Origin: Sagittula stellata E-37
GTDB taxonomy: Bacteria; Pseudomonadota; Alphaproteobacteria; Rhodobacterales; Rhodobacteraceae
Direction: 5' to 3'
NCBI RefSeq assembly: GCF_039724765.1
Contig: NZ_CP155729.1
Span: 4,287,501-4,351,500 of the forward strand
DNA length: 64,000 nt
The position numbers were made by a program, and so were the translations under genes. This document shows positions 8,154 through 15,284 of this stretch, in pieces. The notes under the pieces are model-generated. The model searched no databases. It had not been told where the DNA came from and saw only the letters and a program-made list of their open reading frames with translations. The stretch's first letter is position 1, and each line of letters opens with the position of its first letter.

Positions 8154-8992
8154 TGCCGCGAATCCTTGCCATGCAGCGCCCGGCAGAGGCGCCCCTGGAG
8201 GCCCCGAACTACGACTCGGGGCTCAATATTCTGTTCCTGGCCGCGTTTCCGCTGTTCGCGTGGATGTTTGAGGGGACGTTTTCCGCGATGGCGACGGCCA
8301 TGGTCGAACTCTGGGTACTGACCGTCGCGTTGCGCATGATCGCGCACGGCACGCGCCTGCACGCCATCTACCGCGTCACGCCCGGCGCCCGGGCCCCGCG
8401 CATTCCGCGCAAGATTCTGGGATCGCTTTTGATCGGCATGATGATCACCGTTCTGGCCGGGCATCGGTTCCACGATCTCGTCGTGCCCCTCATGATCGGG
8501 ATCTGCGGTTTCGGCCTTAGCATCGCCGCCTTCGGTCCAGATCCGATGCGTGACAAGACCGATACCCGCGCGGACGAGAGCCGGCAGATCGCCGACATCG
8601 CGCTGGAACACATAGATCACCGGCTGGCGACGATCGCAGACCGCATTGCGATGCTGGAAGACGCCGAGATCACCCGCCGCACAGAAGCTGCCCGCACACA
8701 GGTTCTGCGCCTGATGCGCAGCTTCGCCCGCGACCCGCAGTCATTGGCCCGGCTGACGCGACCGGTCGACAAGTTCATCAGCCTGCTCGACGCGGAATCG
8801 AACCGGCTTTGCGATGCGCGTTCGGGCGAAGGCGTCCAGTTCGCCCGACGCCGCTACATCGCCAAGCTGGACGTCATGATGGAAAGCTTCGAAACCAGTG
8901 CCCGCAAGACCCGGGTGCGCGGCGACAAGGATGCCTTCGAGGTTGAGGCCGACCTGCTTCTCGACCGGATGCCCGCCAACACCGCGGCCTGA
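8153..8992 (+). CDS. XpaC-like (5-bromo-4-chloroindolyl phosphate hydrolysis) family membrane protein, paralogue A
   Basis: 279 residues. Hydrophobic segments lie near 24-42 (ILFLAAFPLFAWMF), 45-62 and 96-135, followed by a long helical cytoplasmic part. It aligns with the next XpaC-like protein at matching positions: IPRK before the second membrane pair, AFGPDPMRDK just after it, and a helical region with RLMRSFARDPQSLARL and KLDVMMESFE. The family is named after Bacillus XpaC but its biochemical role is unknown; it accompanies TelA in many bacteria. ATG 8153 overlaps the 65-aa gene stop. More diverged from typical family members than paralogue B, so duplication followed by specialisation is likely. 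Confidence 0.7.
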   Translation: MPRILAMQRPAEAPLEAPNYDSGLNILFLAAFPLFAWMFEGTFSAMATAMVELWVLTVALRMIAHGTRLHAIYRVTPGARAPRIPRKILGSLLIGMMITVLAGHRFHDLVVPLMIGICGFGLSIAAFGPDPMRDKTDTRADESRQIADIALEHIDHRLATIADRIAMLEDAEITRRTEAARTQVLRLMRSFARDPQSLARLTRPVDKFISLLDAESNRLCDARSGEGVQFARRRYIAKLDVMMESFETSARKTRVRGDKDAFEVEADLLLDRMPANTAA

Positions 8993-9091
8993 GAAAAGGC
9001 GTCAGCCCCTTTGTTCCCTTGCGGCAACGCGCGTCAATGGACCGCGCGCCCGTGGGCAAGGTGACGCTGACTGCGGATAGTTCCCCCTAGC

Positions 9092-9114
9092 AAGTGCAGC
9101 ACTTAGCCCCTAAG
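9092..9114. promoter_or_regulatory. two overlapping palindromes upstream of the microprotein-xpaC-telA genes
   Basis: AAGTGC-A-GCACTT (9092-9104, perfect 6+1+6 dyad) overlaps CTTAG-CCC-CTAAG (9102-9114, perfect 5+3+5 dyad). They lie 33-55 bases before the 29-aa gene in the 154-base gap that separates paralogue A from paralogue B. A promoter-proximal operator is a reasonable reading; no binding protein can be named. Confidence 0.4.
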
Positions 9115-9146
9115 TTTCGGTCAAACGCAGACCATCGGGGGGCTGG

Positions 9147-9236
9147 ATGTCCGGAAATGCCTTGCAGAAGATCAGCTATATCCTGCTGATCGTCCTTCTT
9201 TTCGGAGTGTCCACGGGCTGGCTCGGGGGCCTTTGA
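9147..9236 (+). CDS. 29-residue single-pass membrane microprotein
   Basis: ATG 9147 to TGA 9236 encodes MSGNALQKIS followed by a continuous hydrophobic stretch YILLIVLLFGVSTGWLGGL. A G-rich tract (GGGGGG at about 9137-9142) can act as ribosome binding site. The stop lies 3 bases before the ATG of the XpaC paralogue B, which favours translational coupling. It mirrors the small membrane protein placed directly ahead of paralogue A. It is too short for homology-based calling, and the call rests on position, topology, start context and spacing. Confidence 0.55.
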   Translation: MSGNALQKISYILLIVLLFGVSTGWLGGL

Positions 9237-9239
9237 ACG

Positions 9240-10154
9240 ATGGCAAAGCGCTACGGCGGAAAATACAGCCCCGACGGGGACATGGCCGGCGAACCCACTC
9301 CGCGTGAGGACCGTGCCGAAGTCCGTGCCTACAAGGGCGCGAAGGTCGCGCCTGCCGGGGCACGCTCCAACGTCCTGTTCATTCCCGGGCTGCTCCTCGC
9401 CTTCTTCTCGATCAACGAAGCGCCGGTCGACATGGCCGTCGGCCTGCTGGGCGCCGGGGCGCTGGTGCTTGGCGCCTGGCTTCTCAGGGACGGGCTTCAG
9501 GCCGAATCCGCCTATCACGAACGCAAGATCGCCCGCCGTCCCTCCATTCCGCGCAAGCTGTTCGCGGCGGGCTTTTGCGGGATCGGCGCCGCGCTGGCGG
9601 CCTGGACCTCGCAACACGGAATAGCCGCCCCGGCCATATACGGCGTCGTCGCCGCCGCGCTCCATGTGGGCGCGTTCGGCATCGACCCGATGAAGGACAA
9701 GGGTATGGAAGGCATCGACACCTTCCAGCAGGACCGCGTGGCCCGCGTGGTGGACGAGGCCGAGCGCCACCTCGCCGCCATGAACGAGGCCGTGAAGCGC
9801 GCCGACGACGCGCAGGCCGAAGCCCGCGTGGAACGCTTCACCGTCAAGGCCCGCGAAATGATCCGCACGGTCGAGGAAGACCCACGCGACCTGACCGCCG
9901 CCCGCCAGTTTCTGGGCGTCTACCTGATGGGCGCGAAAGACGCGGCCATCAAGTTCGCGGACATCTTTTCGCGCACCCGCGACCGTGGTGCCAAAAGCGA
10001 TTTCATGATGCTGCTTACCGATCTCGAAGAAAGCTTCGACAAGAAGATCGAAAAACTGCTTGAGGACGACAACGCCGACCTCAACGTCGAGATAGAAGTC
10101 CTGCGCGACCGCCTGCAGCGCGAAGGCGTGCTTCTCGACCGGAAGTTGGGCTGA
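9240..10154 (+). CDS. xpaC: XpaC-family protein (5-bromo-4-chloroindolyl phosphate hydrolysis family), paralogue B
   Basis: 304 residues. A charged N-terminus of about 40 residues precedes two membrane-segment pairs (NVLFIPGLLLAFF; MAVGLLGAGALVLGAWLL; FAAGFCGIGAALAAW; APAIYGVVAAALHVGAFG), then the conserved GIDPMKDKG and a long helical region (about 150-300) with a typical 3-helix layout ending in LQREGVLLDRK. This is the usual TelA partner and the next gene is telA, 24 bases on. Role inferred only from company: envelope stress or toxic-anion resistance. The sequence shares several motifs with paralogue A upstream, so the pair is a tandem duplication. Confidence 0.85.
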   Translation: MAKRYGGKYSPDGDMAGEPTPREDRAEVRAYKGAKVAPAGARSNVLFIPGLLLAFFSINEAPVDMAVGLLGAGALVLGAWLLRDGLQAESAYHERKIARRPSIPRKLFAAGFCGIGAALAAWTSQHGIAAPAIYGVVAAALHVGAFGIDPMKDKGMEGIDTFQQDRVARVVDEAERHLAAMNEAVKRADDAQAEARVERFTVKAREMIRTVEEDPRDLTAARQFLGVYLMGAKDAAIKFADIFSRTRDRGAKSDFMMLLTDLEESFDKKIEKLLEDDNADLNVEIEVLRDRLQREGVLLDRKLG

Positions 10155-10178
10155 AATTTTAAACAGGGGATCCCTTAG

Positions 10179-11375
10179 ATGTCTGAAAACGTTCGCCAGG
10201 AAGCTCAGAAGACGCTCACGATGGTCGATGAGGTCAACGCCACGATCCTGCCGGAACCGGCCGATGCCAACGCCATCGTGCCGTTGAAGGAGGCCCCCGC
10301 CGAGACGAGCGAGGAAATCCGCGCCCGGATGGACGAGATCGACATGAGCGACACGAACTCCATCGTTTCCTTCGGCTCTGCCGCGCAGGCCGAACTTCAG
10401 ACCATTTCGCAGGCGATGCTGACGGATGTGCGCAACAAGGACGTGGGCCCGGCGGGCGACAGCCTGCGCGGCATCGTCACCACGATCCGCGGTTTCTCCG
10501 TCTCCGAACTGGACGTGCGCCGCGAACGGTCGTGGTGGGAAAAGCTGCTCGGCCGCGCCGCCCCCTTCGCCAAGTTCACCGCCCGCTTCGAGACGGTGCA
10601 GGCGCAGATCGACAAGGTGACCGACGACCTGCTGAAGCACGAGCACCGGCTTCTGAAGGACATCAAATCGCTCGACCTGCTCTATGAAAAGACCCTGCAA
10701 TTCTACGACGAACTGGCGCTTTACATCGCCGCCGGCGAGGAGAAGCTGGAAGAACTGGACGGCATCGTGATCCCCGCGAAGGAGAACGAGGTTCAGAACG
10801 CCGACGAAGGCGACCAGGTGATGAAGGCGCAGGAACTGCGCGACCTGCGCGCCGCCCGCGACGACCTGGAGCGCCGGGTGCACGACCTGAAGCTGACGCG
10901 CCAGGTCACCATGCAGTCGCTGCCCTCGATCCGGCTGGTGCAGGAGAACGACAAGTCGCTCGTGACAAAGATCAACTCGACGCTCGTGAACACCGTGCCG
11001 CTGTGGGAAACCCAGCTTGCGCAGGCGGTCACCATCCAGCGCTCGAAGCAGGCCGCCGCCGCCGTGCGCGACGCCAACGACCTGACCAACGAGCTGCTGA
11101 CCTCCAACGCCGCCAACCTGCGCGACAGCAACAAGATGATCCGCGAGGAGATGGAGCGCGGCGTCTTCGATATCGAAGCGGTCAAGCAGGCCAACGCCGA
11201 CCTGATCGGAACCATCGAGGACTCCTTGCGTATTGCAGACGAGGGCAAGGCGCGTCGCGCCAAGGCCGAAGAGGAGCTGAAGAAGATGGAACACGAACTC
11301 CGCGACACGCTGGCCTCCGCGAAGGCCCGCAAGACCGGAACCGGCGACGTCGCCGCGACCTCCGTGCCGTCCTGA
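10179..11375 (+). CDS. telA: TelA-family toxic anion resistance protein
   Basis: 398-residue soluble, mostly alpha-helical protein of the TelA/KlaA family. Marks of the family are LRGIVTTIRGFSVSELDVRRERSWWEKLLGR (first third), the long coiled-coil-like helices through DLLKHEHRLLKDIKSLDLLYEKTLQFYDELALYIAAGEEKLEEL, and LRDSNKMIREEMERGVFDIEAVKQANADLIGTIEDSLRIADEGK near the C-terminus. Plasmid TelA is linked to tellurite resistance, chromosomal TelA to cell-envelope stress and lantibiotic resistance; the biochemical activity is unknown. Start ATG 10179 follows CAGGGGA. It is the core of the cassette with XpaC and the SPFH protein. Confidence 0.93.
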   Translation: MSENVRQEAQKTLTMVDEVNATILPEPADANAIVPLKEAPAETSEEIRARMDEIDMSDTNSIVSFGSAAQAELQTISQAMLTDVRNKDVGPAGDSLRGIVTTIRGFSVSELDVRRERSWWEKLLGRAAPFAKFTARFETVQAQIDKVTDDLLKHEHRLLKDIKSLDLLYEKTLQFYDELALYIAAGEEKLEELDGIVIPAKENEVQNADEGDQVMKAQELRDLRAARDDLERRVHDLKLTRQVTMQSLPSIRLVQENDKSLVTKINSTLVNTVPLWETQLAQAVTIQRSKQAAAAVRDANDLTNELLTSNAANLRDSNKMIREEMERGVFDIEAVKQANADLIGTIEDSLRIADEGKARRAKAEEELKKMEHELRDTLASAKARKTGTGDVAATSVPS

Positions 11376-11377
11376 TC

Positions 11378-12412
11378 ATGGCGGCACCGCAAATTATTGC
11401 CGGGTCCGACAGGGCCCGGTTCGATGTTCGGCGCATGTTCCGGTCATGGCTGCCGGCCTTGCTGTGCGTCGGGGTCCTTTCGGCGTGTGACGAGGCCGCG
11501 CTTGCGCCCGGGCAGACCGACATCACGCCCGAAGCCCGCCCCGCGCCCGAAGCCGTCCCCGCACCGGTCACCGACGCGGCCCCCAAACCGCCCTCCGCCG
11601 CCTCGCGTGAGATTGCGGCCTATTACTCTCGCGTGCAGGCCGACAACCTCGCCCGCGGCCTCCTGCGCACCGACGGCGGCGGCCCCGACACGCCGTTCAC
11701 CGACACCATGCTGGTGCGCAATTTCATGGCCATCGCGCTGGAAGAGGAATACGTCCGCGGCCAGGGCCTGCGCCCGGTCGGCCCCCACGACTCCTCTGCG
11801 GTCAAGAAGTGGACCCAGCCGGTGCGCGTGACGACCGAATTCGGCCCCGGCGTGCCGCGCGACCAGATCGACTGGGACCGCGCCGAAGTGGCGAAATACG
11901 CCGCGCGCCTCGGACGCATCACCGGCCACCCGGTGTCGATGAGCAACGACAACCCGAACTTCTACGTCCTCTTCATGTCCGAGGACGACCAGCCGCTGAT
12001 CGCCAACCGGATCCGTCAGCTCGTGCCGGACGTGAACCCCAACGCGCTGCGCATCTTCCGAAACCTGCCGCGCGGCATCCATTGCCTCGTGATGGCCTTC
12101 GCCACCGATTACGGCGGCTACGACTACGGTACAGCGATCGCGGTGATCCGCTCGGAACACCCGGACCTGATGCGCCGCTCCTGCGTGCACGAGGAAATGG
12201 CACAGGGCTTCGGCCTGACCAACGACAGCCCCACGGCGCGCCCGACGATCTTCAACGACGACGACGAGTTCGCGCTCCTGACCCGGCACGACGAACTGCT
12301 GCTCAAGATCCTCTACGATCCGCGCCTGCGTCCGGGCATGTCGCCCGAAGCGGCCCTGCCCATCGTCCGCGAAAAGGCCGCCCAACTCGTCGGCACCGGC
12401 AATTCAAGCTGA
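11378..12412 (+). CDS. DUF2927-family lipoprotein
   Basis: Up to 344 residues. A lipoprotein signal is clear at an internal Met (11435): LLCVGVLSAC with a lipobox Cys, followed by a Pro/Ala-rich linker of about 50 residues (PEARPAPEAVPAPVTDAAPKPP). The rest looks like DUF2927: TRWTQPVRV-type strand (KKWTQPVRVTTEFG), GCLVMAF-like HCLVMAFATDY, and SCVHEEMAQGFGLTNDSP, a HEExxQ-like metalloprotease-resembling motif. The start may be ATG 11378, 2 bases after telA, or ATG 11435, which gives a textbook lipoprotein signal; I give the longer form. Likely tethered to the periplasmic face of a membrane. Function unknown; it travels with TelA/SPFH here. Confidence 0.78.
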   Translation: MAAPQIIAGSDRARFDVRRMFRSWLPALLCVGVLSACDEAALAPGQTDITPEARPAPEAVPAPVTDAAPKPPSAASREIAAYYSRVQADNLARGLLRTDGGGPDTPFTDTMLVRNFMAIALEEEYVRGQGLRPVGPHDSSAVKKWTQPVRVTTEFGPGVPRDQIDWDRAEVAKYAARLGRITGHPVSMSNDNPNFYVLFMSEDDQPLIANRIRQLVPDVNPNALRIFRNLPRGIHCLVMAFATDYGGYDYGTAIAVIRSEHPDLMRRSCVHEEMAQGFGLTNDSPTARPTIFNDDDEFALLTRHDELLLKILYDPRLRPGMSPEAALPIVREKAAQLVGTGNSS

Positions 12413-12461
12413 CCGCGCCTCGCACCGCCGTCCGACCGTTTTGAAATAAGGAGAGATTTCA

Positions 12462-13586
12462 ATGCCGATCTGGGATTTCCTCAAGGGACAGTTCATCGAC
12501 GTCATCCACTGGACGGACGACACCCGCGACACGCTCGTCTGGCGGTTCGAGCGCGAAGGCCACGAGATCAAGTACGGCGCGAAGCTCACGGTGCGCGAGG
12601 GCCAGGCGGCGGTCTTCGTCCACGAAGGCCAGCTGGCCGACGTCTTCACCCCCGGCATGTACATGCTGGAAACCAACAACATGCCGATCATGACGTCGCT
12701 CCAGCACTGGGACCACGGCTTCCAGAGCCCGTTCAAGTCCGAGATCTACTTCGTCAACACCAACCGCTTCACCAACCTGAAATGGGGCACGAAGAACCCG
12801 ATCATGCTCCGCGATCCGGAGTTCGGCCCGACCCGCATCCGCGCCTTCGGCACCTACGCGATCAAGGTCGCCGATCCCGCGCTCTTCATGCAGGAGATCG
12901 TCGGCACCGACGGCGAATTCACCACCGACGAGGTCGCCTTCCAGATCCGCAACATCATCGTGCAGGAGTTCTCGCAGGCGATTGCGAAATCCGGCATCCC
13001 GGTGCTCGACATGGCCGCCAACACCGGCGAGGTCGGCGGGCTGATCGCCAAGGCCATCGATCCGACGATCGCCGCCTACGGCCTGTCGCTGCCCGAACTC
13101 TACATCGAGAACATTTCCCTCCCGCCCGAGGTCGAAAAGGCGCTCGACGCCCGCACGTCGCGCGGGCTTGCCGGCAACCTCGACGACCACATGAAGTGGA
13201 AGGCCGCCGAGGCGATGGGCAAGGGCGGCGCCATGGACCAGTCGATGGGCATGGGCTTCGGCGCGGGCATGGGCATGAACATGGCCCAGCAGATGACGCA
13301 GCCCTCAGGCGGTCAACCCGGGCCGTGGGGCGGGCAGCAACAGCCCGCGGCGGCCGCGCCACCGCCACCTCCGCCGCCGGTGGAACACGTCTGGCACATC
13401 GCGAAGGCCGGCCAGACCACCGGCCCGTTCTCGAAGGCCGACCTCGGCAAGATGGTCACCAGCGGCGAATTCGACCGCGACACCCACGTCTGGACCCAAG
13501 GCCAGGACGGCTGGAAAAAAGCCGGCGAGATTGCCGAACTGGCCCAGCTCTTCACCGTCATGCCTCCGCCCCCGCCACCGATGTAA
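12462..13586 (+). CDS. SPFH-domain protein with C-terminal GYF_2-like domain
   Basis: 374 residues in three parts. Residues 1 to about 250 form an SPFH/virion-core-protein (YdjI-like) domain: MPIWDFLKGQFIDVIHWTDD, HEIKYGAKLTVREGQAAVFVHEGQ, FSQAIAKSGIPVLDMAANTGEVG. A Met/Gly-rich stretch then a Gln/Ala/Pro linker with a 7-proline run follow (about 255-305). The end (about 307-365) is a GYF_2-like domain, WHIAKAGQTTGPFSKADL...GEFDRDTHVWTQGQDGWKKA, a predicted peptide-binding module. The start has an excellent AAGGAGAG site. SPFH proteins of this type accompany PspA/TelA-like stress genes; the GYF_2 part suggests recruitment of Pro-rich or zinc-ribbon partners. Confidence 0.9.
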   Translation: MPIWDFLKGQFIDVIHWTDDTRDTLVWRFEREGHEIKYGAKLTVREGQAAVFVHEGQLADVFTPGMYMLETNNMPIMTSLQHWDHGFQSPFKSEIYFVNTNRFTNLKWGTKNPIMLRDPEFGPTRIRAFGTYAIKVADPALFMQEIVGTDGEFTTDEVAFQIRNIIVQEFSQAIAKSGIPVLDMAANTGEVGGLIAKAIDPTIAAYGLSLPELYIENISLPPEVEKALDARTSRGLAGNLDDHMKWKAAEAMGKGGAMDQSMGMGFGAGMGMNMAQQMTQPSGGQPGPWGGQQQPAAAAPPPPPPPVEHVWHIAKAGQTTGPFSKADLGKMVTSGEFDRDTHVWTQGQDGWKKAGEIAELAQLFTVMPPPPPPM

Positions 13587-13710
13587 GCCTCCCTTCGGGC
13601 TGCGCCACACAGACGCACCGCGCACGCCGAAGTGGCGTCCCGTTGCACACCCAAGGGCGCCGCGGGCACCCGCTCCGGACTCCCGCGGCCATGTCGCGAA
13701 ACGCGGCACC

Positions 13711-13763
13711 TTCATCTTGGCAAAAAATACCTCGGGGGGCCGAAGGCGGGGGCAGAGCCCCCT
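13711..13763 (-). repeat. dispersed intergenic element, copy 2, with terminator hairpin
   Basis: Inverted relative to copy 1 at 966-1020: TTCATCTTGGCAAAAAATACC then a G-tract. It continues into a perfect 6-bp hairpin GGGGGC-AGA-GCCCCC (13748-13762). It lies between the convergent SPFH gene and the secreted-protein gene, as copy 1 lies between convergent purK and HAD genes, which supports a role as bidirectional terminator. Confidence 0.6.
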
Positions 13764-13769
13764 CCTACC

Positions 13770-14330
13770 TCACCCCCCCGGCAGCACGCCGGGCAAAGCG
13801 CTCATCAGCGCCGGGGCATTGCAGGCATAGGCCGGAAAGGCGTGGTCCGTCACCCGCGCCACCGGGAAGGGGCGGAAAGGGTCGACCTGGCTTTCGTACA
13901 GCAGTTCTCCGTCCAGGCACAGATCCTGCGCCGCGCTGCCGATGTTGAAGCCGAAGCCGCCCGTGCCGCAGCTCGTCCCGAAGCCGTCCATATTCCACGC
14001 CTGCGGCATGTCCACGCCCATGCCTTCGACCAGCAGCTCCGATCCCTCCGGGTCGAGGAAAAGCCGCCAGTCGGTTTCTTCGTTCAGCATCCGCAGGCCC
14101 CAGTGGCCGATGGGCGCCCCGTCCTTGGTCCCGTCGACGTGAAAGCAGATCAGGTCGCTGTCCCGCACCAGCGGCCCGGACACGTCCCGCGTGTCGTATT
14201 GCAGCGCGCCCGACACCGCGTAGCCGCCCGAGCCGTCCCACTGGAACGCCATGGTCACCGTCTCCGCCCGGACCGGCACCGCCAGCAGGATCAACAAGGT
14301 CGTTCGCACAATCACGCCGCAGCCCTCCAT
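13770..14330 (-). CDS. secreted hypothetical protein
   Basis: 186 residues, not recognised. The ATG at 14330 gives a Sec signal peptide: short n-region, hydrophobic VRTTLLILLAV, and cleavage after PVRAE-like AxA-type site (VRA). The mature part is beta-rich with acidic loops (TVTMAFQWDGSGGYAVSG, DLICFHVDGTKDGAPIGHWGLRML) and four Cys that could pair. The layout is like the variable ectodomain of PEP-CTERM/VPLPA-type secreted proteins, but there is no sorting tail. It interrupts the otherwise plus-strand stress block, on the opposite strand. Earlier in-frame start at 14369 would add 13 residues before the signal and is less likely. Confidence 0.6.
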   Translation of the reverse strand: MEGCGVIVRTTLLILLAVPVRAETVTMAFQWDGSGGYAVSGALQYDTRDVSGPLVRDSDLICFHVDGTKDGAPIGHWGLRMLNEETDWRLFLDPEGSELLVEGMGVDMPQAWNMDGFGTSCGTGGFGFNIGSAAQDLCLDGELLYESQVDPFRPFPVARVTDHAFPAYACNAPALMSALPGVLPGG

Positions 14331-14469
14331 AGTCCGCCCCGACCCTAACCGGCTGTGCGCCTGCGGCAAGAGGTCGTCTCAGGCATGCTTGCCATGAATC
14401 GCGCGGTCCCTAAACTGGACGCAGCATTTCACGGGTGCCACGGCACCGCTGTTTCATGGATTTCGCAAC

Positions 14470-14949
14470 ATGGCCCGCAAACAGGGATATTCCGGCCTGC
14501 AGATCGGCCTGCACTGGGTCGTCGCGGTCTTGATCGCAGCGGCCTTCATCACGCACGAGGACATGGGCCGCGCCCTGCGCAGCCGTCTCGAATCGGGAGA
14601 GACCGGCGCACCGCTGCACGTCTGGTTCGGGATCGCGGCCCTGGTCTTCATCGCGCTCCGCATCGTCGTGCGCGCCTTCCACGGCGCCCCGCCGCCGCCC
14701 GCCGGTCAGCCCCACTGGGCCGACCTGGCCGCGATCTGGGGGCACCGGGTGCTCTACCTGCTGATGATCGCGGCGCCGCTTCTGGGCATCGCCGCATGGT
14801 ACGGCGGGCTGCGCAGCGCGGGCGACGTGCACGAAGTGGTTGGCAAGGCGCTGGTGATCCTCGCCGCCGCCCACGCCGCCGTGGCGATCCTGCACGCGAT
14901 CCTGAGACGCGACGGCGTGCTGACCCGGATGGTCCGCCCGCAGGTCTGA
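14470..14949 (+). CDS. cytochrome b561-family protein
   Basis: 159-residue four-helix membrane cytochrome b561 of the bacterial CybB type. Helices are at about 10-28 (LQIGLHWVVAVLIAAAFI), 48-66 (LHVWFGIAALVFIALRIVV), 90-110 (HRVLYLLMIAAPLLGIAAW) and 120-145 (VHEVVGKALVILAAAHAAVAILH). Putative haem-ligand histidines are in LHW, LHVW, GHRVLYL and VHE/AHA, the usual b561 pattern. Such proteins shuttle electrons between quinol and periplasmic acceptors or superoxide. Monocistronic; no partner protein next door. Confidence 0.85.
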   Translation: MARKQGYSGLQIGLHWVVAVLIAAAFITHEDMGRALRSRLESGETGAPLHVWFGIAALVFIALRIVVRAFHGAPPPPAGQPHWADLAAIWGHRVLYLLMIAAPLLGIAAWYGGLRSAGDVHEVVGKALVILAAAHAAVAILHAILRRDGVLTRMVRPQV

Positions 14950-15284
14950 CGGCACTCTGACGGCACGGGAGAGTTAACGCGGGCGACGCGACGTCACCAA
15001 AATCCGCTCCCGCCGCGCCCGGAAAGGTTAACAACCGGCCGGAACGGCCCCCCGAACCGGCCGGTTCACCCCTTACAGCGCGTTCATATCCCTGAACAAA
15101 CGCTTCCGTCCTTGTGATGCAGGGCCGCGACGCCCCCACATATGCCCAGCGCACGGCCCCTTAACCCGACCGTGCGCCCCGGTCACGAAAGCCAAATGTG
15201 ACCGTTCGCGGCGCTGCCCCCTTCCCCTTTGCGCCAATCCCCCTAGGATGACCGCAATCCCCATTGTTCCAAGACGTTATTGCC
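14950..15284. other. 335-base intergenic region with large G/C palindrome
   Basis: No coding frame. It holds an inverted repeat AACCGGCCGG (15033-15042) / CCGGCCGGTT (15057-15066); the right arm is itself inside the perfect 14-base palindrome GAACCGGCCGGTTC (15054-15067). A second dyad GTTCA-N6-TGAAC lies at 15082-15097. Probably the promoter/operator region of the zinc-ribbon gene or terminator of the cytochrome gene. Confidence 0.5.

Noticed and set aside
9087..11294. 735-codon open frame on the minus strand antisense to xpaC and telA
   Set aside because: Its translation is low-complexity His/Val/Gly-rich without family likeness, while the plus strand encodes clear TelA and XpaC with ribosome sites; it is a high-G/C shadow frame.
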